A DNA stretch of 64,000 nt from JANMCE01 sp963791625 (GTDB lineage Bacteria > Actinomycetota > Acidimicrobiia > Acidimicrobiales > Ilumatobacteraceae): the NCBI GenBank assembly GCA_963791625.1, contig CAWBTA010000015.1, positions 1,175,147 to 1,239,146 of the forward strand. The letters run 5' to 3'. Both the position numbers and the translations under genes were made by a program. A model generated the notes under the pieces. The model saw only the letters and a program-made list of their open reading frames with translations, searched no databases and was not told the origin of the DNA. This document shows positions 42,983 to 52,047 of the stretch, in pieces. Every line of letters begins with the position of its first letter. Position 1 is the stretch's first letter.

Positions 42983-43537
42983 ATGTCTGACGCGCCACAA
43001 TGGCGAAAACTTGGTCTCGTCATCGGCGGCTGCGCTGCGCTCGTTGTTGTCGCGCTCGCCTTCTTCCTGATCGGCAGATCGTCAGGCTCATCGTCGGGCT
43101 CGTCGGTCACCACGACGGAGTCCGCCAGCACGCAGGCCGCTCCGAAGTCCTCGTCGAAGACATCGACTCCCGACGGTATTTCCTCCAACTCGAACCCGCC
43201 GAAGAGTGCCACGTCCGTTGCGGTGGCGCCGGCCGAGGGCGCCAACGCCGGCAAGAGTGGACTCGAGATCGTCAAGGCCGCCTCGCTGCCGCCCGAGGCG
43301 CGCACGACGCTCAAACTGATCGAGGCCAACGGCCCGTTTCCGTACTCCCGCGACGGCGTGGTCTACAACAACCTCGAAAAGATCTTGCCGAAACAGGCGA
43401 AGGGCTACTACCACGAGTACACCGTGGTGACGCCCGGCTCCAAGGACCGCGGTGCCCGCCGCATCATCGCTGGTGGAAAAGGTGAGCGATTTTACACGGA
43501 TGATCACTACGCCAGCTTCAAAGAAGTCGTCGGATGA
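42983..43537 (+). CDS. Barnase/RNase N1-like ribonuclease with membrane anchor
   Basis: A 184-residue protein with an N-terminal membrane helix (LVIGGCAALVVVALAFFLIG), a Ser/Thr-rich linker, then a microbial guanyl ribonuclease domain (about residues 90-184). Catalytic landmarks resemble barnase: Glu in YYHEYTV, Arg in GARRIIAGG and the terminal YTDDHYASF with the catalytic His. The domain would face outside the cell. The stop overlaps the barstar start (ATGA), so the toxin and its inhibitor are made together. Confidence 0.85.
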   Translation: MSDAPQWRKLGLVIGGCAALVVVALAFFLIGRSSGSSSGSSVTTTESASTQAAPKSSSKTSTPDGISSNSNPPKSATSVAVAPAEGANAGKSGLEIVKAASLPPEARTTLKLIEANGPFPYSRDGVVYNNLEKILPKQAKGYYHEYTVVTPGSKDRGARRIIAGGKGERFYTDDHYASFKEVVG

Positions 43538-43971
43538 CCACACTCACCGAGGTGTTGCATGATGCGCGTCCCGACGATCAACAACGCGATGGCGTGTACC
43601 AGTGGCCCGGTCGAACGGTGCCAGCATCGGAGTTACAGCGCGCTCGCGATGGCGGGTGGACCGTGGGAGTGGTGCAACTCGGTCAGGCCGCGTCGGCCAA
43701 GGCAATGTTCAAGGCGTTCCAACGCGACCTCGACTTCCCGGACTGGTTCGGTCACAACTGGGATGCGCTCGTTGATGCGCTGTCTGACTGGGCCGACGAT
43801 TCCCCCCGACTCCTTGTGCTTGAAGATGTGCACGGTGATTCCGATGCTGTCGACGCCCTTCTTGGCGTGATGGATCTGTTCTCGATCGAGATGTCGGCCT
43901 CGCATGGTTGCGTCGTTGTTCTGACCGCATCGCGTCGCCTTGACGGCCCGGTCCCGCTGTCGCTCACGTAG
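43534..43971 (+). CDS. Barstar-family ribonuclease inhibitor
   Basis: A 145-residue protein with the barstar core (KAMFKAFQRDLDFPDWFGHNWDALVDALSDW) and inhibitory acidic residues after it (LEDVHGDSD). It lacks a signal peptide, so it protects the cytoplasm against the RNase encoded immediately upstream, whose stop it overlaps. The N-terminal extension is longer than that of Bacillus barstar. Confidence 0.88.
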   Translation: MTTLTEVLHDARPDDQQRDGVYQWPGRTVPASELQRARDGGWTVGVVQLGQAASAKAMFKAFQRDLDFPDWFGHNWDALVDALSDWADDSPRLLVLEDVHGDSDAVDALLGVMDLFSIEMSASHGCVVVLTASRRLDGPVPLSLT

Positions 43972-43995
43972 CCGCACGCCACTACGGTTGAGCAC

Positions 43996-44220
43996 GTGGC
44001 GCTCGCTGAATCGATCCTTTTTCTCGGCAACAACCTGTTGCCGTTCCTGGTTCTCGCCATGGGTGGCGCGATGTTCGTCGGCAACGTGCTCGCCATCATC
44101 CGCCCCCCGGCAGCCCTGAAGGAAGGCGACCTCCCGCGAGCCCCCGTGCGCCGCAGCCTGTTTATGGCTGTCATCGGCCTCATAGCGTCCGTCTGGGCCA
44201 TCGCCTCTCTCCTGAACTGA
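43996..44220 (+). CDS. Small two-helix membrane protein
   Basis: A 74-residue protein beginning at GTG 43996. Two hydrophobic helices (LFLGNNLLPFLVLAMGGAMF and SLFMAVIGLIASVWAIASLL) flank a short Pro-rich loop (IRPPAALKEGDLPRAPVRR). It lies 24 bases after the barstar gene, so possibly the same transcript. I cannot name a family. Confidence 0.6.
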   Translation: MALAESILFLGNNLLPFLVLAMGGAMFVGNVLAIIRPPAALKEGDLPRAPVRRSLFMAVIGLIASVWAIASLLN

Positions 44221-44271
44221 CCTCCAGCTGCCACTACTTGAAGTAAGCCTGACGCGACCGATCTAGTTGTT

Positions 44272-44751
44272 GTGGCACACATAGGCATGCAACACGTCAT
44301 TACGGTCACCGCTTCGAGCGTGGACACGCTGTACGGCGCCTTGGCGCCGGGGCTGGTGCGGTGGGCCTTCGTGCTGACCGGATCACCAGAACTCGCAGAG
44401 GAAATCGTGCAGGAGGCCTTCCTCGCGTTGCATGCCAACCAGGAGCGAGTGGAAGACCCGACCGCCTACGTTAAGCAGGTCGTTGTCAATCAGGCCCGAC
44501 GCATGCATCGGCGCGATCGTGTCCCGCTGGTTCTCCCTGCCCCGTTCTCTGTCCTGCCCGAGACCGGCTTTGATCCCGCGGTATGGAAGGCGGTGCAGGC
44601 CTTGCCGATGGAGCAGCGCTTGGCCGTGGTGCTGAAGCACCGTGACGATCTGAGTAACGAGCAGATCGCGGAGTACCTCGACAAGCCGGTGACGACCGTG
44701 AAGTCCATCTTGCATCGTGCCCACAAGAAGCTGCGTAAGGAACTGTCATGA
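44272..44751 (+). CDS. ECF-type RNA polymerase sigma factor
   Basis: About 159 residues from GTG 44272 (154 from ATG 44287). Region 2 is GLVRWAFVLTGSPELAEEIVQEAFLALH, region 3/linker is short, and region 4 carries the HTH (RLAVVLKHRDDLSNEQIAEY, TTVKSILHRAHKKL). It is SigE-like (SigE/Streptomyces M-type sequence). The stop overlaps the next gene (ATGA), the typical position for an anti-sigma factor. Confidence 0.85.
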   Translation: MAHIGMQHVITVTASSVDTLYGALAPGLVRWAFVLTGSPELAEEIVQEAFLALHANQERVEDPTAYVKQVVVNQARRMHRRDRVPLVLPAPFSVLPETGFDPAVWKAVQALPMEQRLAVVLKHRDDLSNEQIAEYLDKPVTTVKSILHRAHKKLRKELS

Positions 44752-45635
44752 CCCTTGATCTCGAAAGTCGTCTCCGCACCACACTGACCTCGGCCGAAGC
44801 CATCGTCGACGGCAGCTATGTCGTCGAACCTGTTCGCTCGCACCGTGGCCTCGGACGGGCTGCCGGGGCCATGGCCGCGGTGGTTGGGTTGATCGCGGGT
44901 GGCTACGCGTGGAAGACCCACAACGAAGGTCCGATCACCATTCACTTCGCCGAAGGTAACTGGACCACGCCCGCCGACAACGTGCTGGCTATCGACTGGA
45001 ACCGCCAACCGTTCGACGCCGAGATTGGTGCGGTCTACGGGGGATTAACGAACGTGATGAGCTACTACCGAGAGGGCTGTCCCCGCTCAAATGTCTTCCT
45101 CTCCCTCGAAGTGATGGCGAGCCCGGAAGGCAGATCTGCGACACAGCGAGAACTCGTTGAGAAGTACGGCCAGTTCATGTTCACGGATCCGCTTCTTTTG
45201 CGTCGCTCGGCCGACGTGCCACCCTGTGTGCCCCACGGTCCGATTCCCGAGGATGTATTGCAGCTCGGTAGAGACCGAGCCAGCTTGGTTGCCGACTTCA
45301 TGAGAATCAACGCCACGGTCGGGCCGGAAGTGCAGGCCTGCTTCGACCAGCATCCGGAACTCACCACCGGCCAGGAGACGTTGGGCAACGTGTTCGACGC
45401 GAACCAGGAGGCGATAAAAAACGGAACGTTCGAAGATCTACCGGCGATGCAGGCGCTCGAACGTCAAGTAGCTCTCGGCAGCTACCGATGTGAAGCTGAG
45501 CCATACGCTCGACGTCGAGCGGCACAGAAGGTCATCGTTGACGCGTATCTGGCCGTGCCGGAGAACAAGGCACGAATTGAACGGGTGAAAGTCATCCTGA
45601 AAGAGATCGGCCTCAGCATCGACTCGGCTTCGTAA
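44748..45635 (+). CDS. Single-span membrane protein coupled to the ECF sigma factor
   Basis: A 295-residue protein with a cytoplasmic N-terminus of about 45 residues, one membrane helix (AAGAMAAVVGLIAGGYAW) and an extracytoplasmic domain with several Cys (YREGCPRSN, VPPCVPHG, QACFDQH, YRCEAEP). Topology and coupling suggest an anti-sigma factor or sensor, but a zinc-binding anti-sigma motif is not visible, so the role is inferred only from context. Confidence 0.65.
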   Translation: MTLDLESRLRTTLTSAEAIVDGSYVVEPVRSHRGLGRAAGAMAAVVGLIAGGYAWKTHNEGPITIHFAEGNWTTPADNVLAIDWNRQPFDAEIGAVYGGLTNVMSYYREGCPRSNVFLSLEVMASPEGRSATQRELVEKYGQFMFTDPLLLRRSADVPPCVPHGPIPEDVLQLGRDRASLVADFMRINATVGPEVQACFDQHPELTTGQETLGNVFDANQEAIKNGTFEDLPAMQALERQVALGSYRCEAEPYARRRAAQKVIVDAYLAVPENKARIERVKVILKEIGLSIDSAS

Positions 45636-45648
45636 CTCGACCGGCGGG

Positions 45649-46680
45649 TCAGCTGCCATCGATGGTGAGGACAATCTTGCCGATGTGTTGTTTGGTGAGG
45701 AACAGTTCTTGGGCGGCGATGATGTCGCTCACTGCGAATGACGCGGCGACGACCGGCTTTACCTGACCCCGTTCGATGCGGGCGACCAGACCGGCGAAGA
45801 CGCCTTCGTCGAGAACAGTGCAACCGAAGAGGCGCAGGTCCTTCAAGTACAGCGTGCGGAGGTCGAGCGGCACGATTGGTCCACCAATGGCGCCGCAGGT
45901 GGCATAGCGACCGCCGGGTCGAAGCAGTTCCAAGAGACGGGGCCACTGCGGTCCTCCGACGACATCGACCACGACGTCGAAGCTGTTCGCCCCGAACTCG
46001 GCAAGGAGATCAGCATCGCGATCCACCATCTGACGCGCACCGAGCTGGGTGAGCTCTGAATGTTTGTTTGTTGCAGCAACCCCGGTGACGATGGCGCCCC
46101 GTGCCGCGGCGAGTTGCACAGCTGCGGAACCGACGCCGCCGGATGCGCCGGTGATGAGCACTCGTTCTCCCGTCTGCGGGTCGACGCGAACCAGCATGTT
46201 CTCGGCGGCAGAATACGAGCAGGGAAACGATGCCAGTTCCTCGTCACTCAGATCCGACGTGGCCTCGTGCGCGTGGCGGGATGGAACGACGGCGTACTCG
46301 GCGAAGCCACCATCTACTTCGGAACCGAAGTACTTCGCGTCAGACAGTGGGCTGCCAGCAGCGCGGAAGACCGGCTCGATCAGCACCCGCTGTCCGATGC
46401 GAGTCGGGTTCACCGCCGCGCCCACCGCAACGATGGACCCGCACGCGTCGGCGCCCTGAATGCGTGGGAAGTGGAACGGTTTCCCCGACCAGCCGAGATC
46501 CGGCTCGGTGGCGGCAGCATTCGCGTACCAGCCCACTCGAGTGTTGATATCGGTGTTGTTCACGGCTGAGGCTCGCACTTGGACCAGTACGTCGTCGGCA
46601 CCTGGCGTCGGGACGGGTACGTCGTCTCGCACCGACAGTTGATCGAATCCGCCGTGACCTTGCAGAACGACAGCTCGCAT
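45649..46680 (-). CDS. Zinc-type alcohol dehydrogenase-like NADPH:quinone oxidoreductase
   Basis: A 343-residue MDR-superfamily enzyme with a GroES-like N-terminal domain (MRAVVLQGHGGFDQL), GADACGSIVAVGAAV, and the Rossmann motif ITGASGGVGSAAVQLAAARG. The catalytic-zinc Cys/His pattern of true alcohol dehydrogenases is lacking, so a quinone reductase/enoyl reductase type is likely. ATG 46680 has a GGGAGG site. Confidence 0.87.
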   Translation of the reverse strand: MRAVVLQGHGGFDQLSVRDDVPVPTPGADDVLVQVRASAVNNTDINTRVGWYANAAATEPDLGWSGKPFHFPRIQGADACGSIVAVGAAVNPTRIGQRVLIEPVFRAAGSPLSDAKYFGSEVDGGFAEYAVVPSRHAHEATSDLSDEELASFPCSYSAAENMLVRVDPQTGERVLITGASGGVGSAAVQLAAARGAIVTGVAATNKHSELTQLGARQMVDRDADLLAEFGANSFDVVVDVVGGPQWPRLLELLRPGGRYATCGAIGGPIVPLDLRTLYLKDLRLFGCTVLDEGVFAGLVARIERGQVKPVVAASFAVSDIIAAQELFLTKQHIGKIVLTIDGS

Positions 46681-46730
46681 CGAGCCTCCCTTGTCCAACC
46701 GAAGTCTTGCCCAGTCGAGCAACGCTCGCG

Positions 46731-48596
46731 CTAGTTGCGGGTGTCGAGCAGCCGTGCGGGTGAGACGGCTGCGTAGGTGCCGGTTGATGAAAACGAGCCG
46801 GTGAGATCAACGATGTAGTCGGATGTCTTGTCCGAGAAGATGCACACACGGCCGTTCGACCCGACTCGGGAGACCACCGCGTTGGCGACATCCCGACGGG
46901 TCTGGAAGTTGAGGTTGCTTGCGTTGGGTTGCGGTTCACCGCAGGGCCACACAGTTGCGTAACCGTCGGCCGCGCTACGGGTCGAAGTGATGTTCAATAC
47001 GACGGCGACTGCACCGGGCGGAGCAACCACCTCGAGCACCTGACCGGCTGAAACGGATCGTCCGTTTCTTGTGTCGAGCATTCGCTGAGGTGCCAGTGGT
47101 CGAAATGTTGAGCCTTGCGGGAAGTAGCCGGTGACGTCAGCGACCAGATGAGACGAGGCGCTCGACTGCAGGCAAACCTGGCCAGCGCTGCCGACCTTCG
47201 CAATCGCAAGGTTGGCGCGATCATGGCCGCCGCGGAAGTTCAAGTTGGATGCGATTGGTTGCGATTCGCCGCATGGCCAGGCCGTAACAAAACCGTCACC
47301 GCCGGTACCCGTTGCGGTGAGGTTGACCACAACGGCCGTAGCGTCGGCAGGGATTGCACCGCCGGTAACGGTTGCCTGTGTCGTGGCGCCCGCCCTCGGC
47401 TTGCTGCCTGAACGGGTATCGAGCTTGCGGATTGGATCGATACCGGTGAAGTTGGCGTCAGCGGGAAAGTAGCCATTGACATCGACGAGCACGTCGACTT
47501 CGTTGCTCGTTTGGACGCAGACCCTTCCGCCCGTACCGAGTTTGGAGATCACCAGGTTTGGGGCGTCTTCATCCGCGCTGTAGTTCACGTTCGAAACATT
47601 CGGCATGGGGGAGCCGCAGGGCCACGCGGTCAGGAAGCCAGCGCTGCTGGCGCCGACAGCCGTGATGTTGAGCACCACCGCAGAGGCGCTCGACGACACG
47701 CCGCCTTGGCCACCAACGATCACCTCGATCGGAGCGGCTTGTGGCTGTGGTGTGCTGGCAGGGCCGACCGGCGCGGGGGCAGGTGCGGAGCCACCGATCA
47801 TGTTCGCCTTGATCCAGTCGGTGAAGGCTGGCACTTCCGCGTAGACATCAGGTGACTGGGCGCATACCACGCCCCAGCTCACGATACCGACGAGGCGAGG
47901 GCTGCCATCGGCAATGGTGATCACCAGGGGACCACCGCTGTCGCCGTAGCACGACCCGGTGCCGTTGCCGTCAGCGCACAGTTCTCGGGTCGGTTCGATC
48001 GACGCGTCGTCAGCCGCGAGGCGGGCTGAGCATGCGCCGTCGCTGAGGAGAGGCAGTTCGACACCCTTGAGCTCGGTGGAGCTGTCACCGGTTTCGCTCA
48101 CCGATCCCCAACCGGATACAAACGCGCGTTGCGCCTGGACAAGCTGGTCCGGCGTCGCAAGCAGTATCGGTCGAACTGCGTTGCTGAAGGTGAGGGGTTG
48201 GGCGAGTCCAAGAATGGACAGGTCACCGGCACTGTCGACGCCCAGCGGATTCTCGGTGATCGTTGACACGGCGCGATCCTGGCCCGACGTGTCCTCCACG
48301 TTCGTTACGCCAGCGCGCACGGTCAGATCAGCAGGCGTCGCATCGGTCGTGCAGTGCGCAGCGGTAAGCACCGTGCGTTCATTGAGTATGACGCCGCCGC
48401 ACAGCAATCCGTTGGCGTCTTGAAGAGATACTTGCCAAGGAGTCCGCGTGATCGAAATGGTGCTGCCGCCGACAATGGCATCGGCGTGTTGAGTAACGCC
48501 CATGATGCCGAGGGTCATGGCGACAATGACCGCAATGGGTCCGAACCGTCGGAGACGGCTGCGCCCGGCAGGGGGAGTAGTTGGGATGGTGTCCAT
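46731..48596 (-). CDS. Secreted trypsin-fold serine protease with three C-terminal Acidimicrobiia-type repeats
   Basis: About 621 residues. The signal/pro region is cut before IVGG (41-44). The S1 triad is His81 (LTAAHC), Asp125 (GDLSIL) and Ser220 (GDSGGP). The residue at the base of the S1 pocket (six before Ser) is Gly214, not Asp, so trypsin-like Lys/Arg cleavage is unlikely. Residues about 290-621 hold three repeats with the pattern AVVLNIT...GF.T(A/V)WPCG..P..SN.N(F/Y)...(A/P)N(L/A)V(I/V)...G..VC...D..VD(V/L)(N/T)GYFP. These probably mediate surface binding (inference). Confidence 0.85.
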   Translation of the reverse strand: MDTIPTTPPAGRSRLRRFGPIAVIVAMTLGIMGVTQHADAIVGGSTISITRTPWQVSLQDANGLLCGGVILNERTVLTAAHCTTDATPADLTVRAGVTNVEDTSGQDRAVSTITENPLGVDSAGDLSILGLAQPLTFSNAVRPILLATPDQLVQAQRAFVSGWGSVSETGDSSTELKGVELPLLSDGACSARLAADDASIEPTRELCADGNGTGSCYGDSGGPLVITIADGSPRLVGIVSWGVVCAQSPDVYAEVPAFTDWIKANMIGGSAPAPAPVGPASTPQPQAAPIEVIVGGQGGVSSSASAVVLNITAVGASSAGFLTAWPCGSPMPNVSNVNYSADEDAPNLVISKLGTGGRVCVQTSNEVDVLVDVNGYFPADANFTGIDPIRKLDTRSGSKPRAGATTQATVTGGAIPADATAVVVNLTATGTGGDGFVTAWPCGESQPIASNLNFRGGHDRANLAIAKVGSAGQVCLQSSASSHLVADVTGYFPQGSTFRPLAPQRMLDTRNGRSVSAGQVLEVVAPPGAVAVVLNITSTRSAADGYATVWPCGEPQPNASNLNFQTRRDVANAVVSRVGSNGRVCIFSDKTSDYIVDLTGSFSSTGTYAAVSPARLLDTRN

Positions 48597-48700
48597 GATG
48601 AGATCCGCCTTGTGTTGTGGAGTGTGGAACATCACGCACTCTGACGGGGTCTCTCTGAGAGATCGCGAAGAGTCGAGAAGAGAATGCTGAGAGCCGCTAT

Positions 48701-50062
48701 TCAGCGATGCAGCGGCACCCTGACAAGAAACGCCGCGCCACCGAGTGGACTCTGACTGATGCTCACCGAACCGCCATGGGCCGCTACCAGTTCGCGCACG
48801 ATGGCCAGTCCCAGACCGGTGCCTCCATGATGGCGTGTACGCGCTTCGTCCAGGCGGGCGAATCGATCGAATACGCGCGCTCGATCAGCCTCGGCGATGC
48901 CCGGTCCGTCGTCTTCCACCGTAAGCGTCCAAACCGGTCCTGGTTCCTCCCGGAGAGCGACGCGCACCCGAGACGACGCGTGGGTCGCCGCATTGTCCAG
49001 CAGGTTTCGGACGACGCGTGCGACGCTTTCGCCGTGGGCAGGCGCCTGCACAGGCCATACCGCGCTGCGGTCGATCTGTCGGTCGCTACGACGTATAAGA
49101 AGGTTGCGTACCTCGGTGTTCACGATGTCGTCGAGGTCGACGGACCGCATGGGCAGCGGCTCGGGTGATCCCTCACGGCGAGCCAACACGAGGAGATCCT
49201 CCAGCAGATCAGCGGCGCGGTCGAGTTCGACGAGCGAGGAATCGATCGCCACATCGGCCACGTCTGGTTTCCCTCGGGCGACTTCAAGGGTTGCCCGCAC
49301 GCCAGCGAGCGGGCTGCGAAGTTCGTGCGCGGCGTCGGATGCGAATCGACGCTGGGCGTCCACGCTTCCTGCCAGTCGAGCGAGCGTCTGGTTGAAACTC
49401 TCGCCGAGCGTTTCGAGTTCGTCACCGCTGTCAGGCACACCGACCCGCCGGTGCAGATCGGTGGTGGCAATCTCATCCAGCTCACGCCGCATACGATCGA
49501 CGGGCCGAAGTGACCGACCCACCACCCATCGAGCTGCAAGCGCGGTGAGGCCGGTCAGGAGCACAGCGCAAAGCGCGATCCACCCGAGACGGGCCAGCAG
49601 ATACGATCCGAAGGGGGTTTGGGTACGACCGATCGCGAAGAATGCGCACACCTTTGATCGTTCGCATGGCACCGCCACGGCCGTCCACGAGCGACCGTCG
49701 TCAAGATCGGGGCTTGCTGATGCGGTGGCATCCGGCGTGAGTGTGCCGGCGTCGAGCTGGTCGGTGACGAGCGCTACGTCGGATGCGGAGATACTGCCTA
49801 CTGCGGCCAGTGATCGACCACCGCTATCCAAGGCGATTGCGAAGCGTTGCCCCGTCCGAGTCCCCAAACTGAGGGTACCGGTTTCGTCAAAAGCCAGTTC
49901 AGCGTCGCTCTCTTCCAACTCAGCCTGCAGTGCCATGTCGTCGGCCAGCGTTGCCTTTGACCGTTGCCAACTCTGCTGGACGATCGCGAGACCTGATATC
50001 GATGACAGCAGCATCGTGGCCGCCCCCACCGTGACTGCGAGCTGTGTTCGTAGCGATCTCAT
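48701..50062 (-). CDS. Sensor histidine kinase
   Basis: A 453-residue kinase. Two membrane helices (about 8-28 and 160-180) bracket an extracytoplasmic sensor domain. HAMP (WVVGRSLRPVDRMRREL) is followed by HisKA with the phospho-acceptor in RRFASDAAHELRSPLAGV. The ATPase domain has the N box (RVVRNLLDNAATHA), G1 (VEDDGPGI), F box and G2 (GGTGLGLAIV). It is coupled to the response regulator upstream (ATGA) and likely phosphorylates it. The signal is unknown. Confidence 0.92.
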   Translation of the reverse strand: MRSLRTQLAVTVGAATMLLSSISGLAIVQQSWQRSKATLADDMALQAELEESDAELAFDETGTLSLGTRTGQRFAIALDSGGRSLAAVGSISASDVALVTDQLDAGTLTPDATASASPDLDDGRSWTAVAVPCERSKVCAFFAIGRTQTPFGSYLLARLGWIALCAVLLTGLTALAARWVVGRSLRPVDRMRRELDEIATTDLHRRVGVPDSGDELETLGESFNQTLARLAGSVDAQRRFASDAAHELRSPLAGVRATLEVARGKPDVADVAIDSSLVELDRAADLLEDLLVLARREGSPEPLPMRSVDLDDIVNTEVRNLLIRRSDRQIDRSAVWPVQAPAHGESVARVVRNLLDNAATHASSRVRVALREEPGPVWTLTVEDDGPGIAEADRARVFDRFARLDEARTRHHGGTGLGLAIVRELVAAHGGSVSISQSPLGGAAFLVRVPLHR

Positions 50063-50730
50063 TGCGGTGCTGCTACTCGGTAGCCGATGCCGCGGACAGT
50101 TTCGATGGTGGTTGTGGCGAAGGGTTCGTCGACCTTTCGGCGCAGATAGCCGACGTAGACCTGCACAACATTGGGGTCGAGTTGATCATCTCCCCAGACC
50201 CGCTCGATGAGCTCGGTCTTCGAAACTACTCTTCCGGCGTTGTGCATGAGGTAGTGCAGCAACGTGAACTCTCGCGGCGTGAGGTCAATAGCAACGCCAC
50301 CGCGCTCGCACTTTCGCGTATTGGGGTCGACGGTGAGCCCCTCGACGGCCAGCACCGTTCCCCGCTCAGCAGGACCACGACGTAGCAGCGCGCGCAGCCG
50401 GGCAAGGAGTACCACGAACGAGAAAGGCTTGATGACGTAGTCGTCGGCGCCGGTATCGAGGCCTTCAGCCTGGTCGTATTCGCCGTCTTTCGCCGTCAGC
50501 ATGAGGATGGGGGTGGTGATCCCACGCTCCCGCGCCGCTCGACACACTGCGTACCCGTTCATTCCGGGCAGCATCACGTCGAGCAGCACTGCGTCGAACC
50601 GTTCTTCGGTCATTGACCACAGCCCATCATCGCCCCGGGCCGCATGCTCGACGGCGTAGCCCTCACCTCGCAGGCCGTCGAGCAGTGCTTGAGCAATAAG
50701 GGGGTCGTCCTCCACGACCAATACACGCAT
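50059..50730 (-). CDS. OmpR/PhoB-family response regulator
   Basis: A 223-residue regulator. The receiver domain has acidic residues VVEDDPL, the phospho-Asp in AVLLDVMLPGMNG, Thr/Lys in LMLTAKD and IKPFSF. The C-terminal winged helix is typical (IDLTPREFTLLHYLM, VVQVYVGYLRRKVD). It is the first gene of the two-component pair. Targets may include adjacent secreted proteins, but this is not shown by the sequence. Confidence 0.92.
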   Translation of the reverse strand: MRVLVVEDDPLIAQALLDGLRGEGYAVEHAARGDDGLWSMTEERFDAVLLDVMLPGMNGYAVCRAARERGITTPILMLTAKDGEYDQAEGLDTGADDYVIKPFSFVVLLARLRALLRRGPAERGTVLAVEGLTVDPNTRKCERGGVAIDLTPREFTLLHYLMHNAGRVVSKTELIERVWGDDQLDPNVVQVYVGYLRRKVDEPFATTTIETVRGIGYRVAAPQ

Positions 50731-50790
50731 TGATTCATCATCGCATCCCGCTGGCGTCGTCGGGTGTGAGTGCTGGTCTGCCGCCTCGTC

Positions 50791-51840
50791 CTAGACGGCG
50801 GCGGGCGGTGCCGGTGGGGTTGGTGGGGTGGTGCGTCGGCGGGTGACGGACACGACGATGGCCCCGAGCAGGACACCGCCGAGACCAACGGCGACGTAGC
50901 GAGCCGGATCGTCCCTCTGGGTCGTCGTCTGGGCGACGGGATCGTTCTGCGGCGCCTGCGGGGCTACTGCCGCTTTCGTGACGAGGTCACGTTTCATATC
51001 ACCGGCCTTGGCCTTGATGGCGACATGAGTGAGGTAGCCAGCCTGTGGAACCCAGTGAGAGTTTTTGTCGTTCCGAAGATCGTTCAACAACAGGCTTGTT
51101 GCCCTCGCCGACCTCTCCACCGTCACGCCCTTGTCGAGCGTGCCCAGATTCGGTTTGGTCGGCGTAAGTAGAAACACGTCGGCCTCTACCAGCTCGGACG
51201 CAGGTCTGGCCGCGGCCAGAATCTGCAATGGCACCCAGGGACGATCAAGCGGCATTTCGATGTGGATCGGGATGCCGTCGCCGGTACGGAAGCGGCTGGC
51301 GTTGGCCCGGTCCGCGTCGAAGCGGGCGGCCATGAAGTACGGCGATGTGGCGCTGTAGTGCTCGAGCGTGCGGGTGACGTCATCGCCGAGATCGAAGCCG
51401 TTGTTGTTGGCCCACGCGACAACTTCTTTGCCGCCGCCCTTCAACACGGTGATGTTCAATGCATCGATCTGCACTTCGCGGATCACCTCTGCCGAAGCGG
51501 GTGCTGCCGTCGTAGCCGCCGCCGCGACAGTTGCCACCGTGGTCTCGCCGGGGATCTCGCGGCGGAGACGTTGCAGCGTCCAGTCGCCGCCGCGTTCCAC
51601 GTTGGTCGGCTCGGACGGCAGCGGGATGATGGAGCCGAAGCTTGGTTCTTCGGATGCGAATTCGAAGCTCGTGACGTAGTGCTCCACGCCGTCGCTCCAC
51701 GACGCCAGCGTCGTGGTGCGTATGAGATCAACCGCACCGTTCGGCGCGACCAGGAAACCGCATGCGGCCGCCGGTCCGGCACCGAGTCCTACTGCCAGTA
51801 CGGCCGCGGCCGTACCCATCAACCATCGTGCAACTCTCAT
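50791..51840 (-). CDS. Secreted DUF2330 protein with C-terminal membrane anchor
   Basis: A 349-residue DUF2330 protein. A signal peptide (VLAVGLGAGPAAACG) is followed by the conserved CGFLVAPNGAVDLIRTTTL and SFGSIIPLPSEPTNVERGG. An Ala/Thr-rich insert lies at about 110-130, and a C-terminal membrane helix (YVAVGLGGVLLGAIVVSV) has a basic Pro-rich tail. The function of the family is unknown. ATG 51840 is used; the open frame upstream is antisense debris. Confidence 0.8.
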   Translation of the reverse strand: MRVARWLMGTAAAVLAVGLGAGPAAACGFLVAPNGAVDLIRTTTLASWSDGVEHYVTSFEFASEEPSFGSIIPLPSEPTNVERGGDWTLQRLRREIPGETTVATVAAAATTAAPASAEVIREVQIDALNITVLKGGGKEVVAWANNNGFDLGDDVTRTLEHYSATSPYFMAARFDADRANASRFRTGDGIPIHIEMPLDRPWVPLQILAAARPASELVEADVFLLTPTKPNLGTLDKGVTVERSARATSLLLNDLRNDKNSHWVPQAGYLTHVAIKAKAGDMKRDLVTKAAVAPQAPQNDPVAQTTTQRDDPARYVAVGLGGVLLGAIVVSVTRRRTTPPTPPAPPAAV

Positions 51841-51954
51841 CGTCTGCCTCCATCGGGTCAGCAGTACGACGTTGCGAGCGCCGTCACCAGTTCCCGACCC
51901 TTCGGAGAAATCTGTCGTTGCGCGGTTCGTCGACTTCGCGGCAGGCTTGGCGTC

Positions 51955-52047
51955 GTGCAGCGGGTCTCGGTCGTCGGCAACTCCGGCTCGGGCAAATCGT
52001 GGCACGGTCGCCGCCTTGCCGAGAGCACCGGCGCGCCTTATGTGTGC
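51955..52047 (+). pseudogene. Truncated P-loop nucleotide kinase-like fragment
   Basis: GTG 51955 opens MQRVSVVGNSGSGKSWHGRR and LAESTGAPYV, the Walker A start of small adenylate-kinase-like ('topology modulation') P-loop proteins. Family resemblance stops abruptly near 52045, and the frame continues only through unrelated sequence to 52194. This looks like a gene beheaded by an insertion or deletion whose junction lies at the debris block described next. Confidence 0.5.

Noticed and set aside
46731..47760. Internal repeats in the protease as a mobile repeat
   Set aside because: The repeats are diverged protein-level domains in one frame, not DNA repeats.
48897..50210. Plus-strand open frame of 437 codons
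   Set aside because: Antisense to the histidine kinase and response regulator; Ser/Arg-rich and domain-free.
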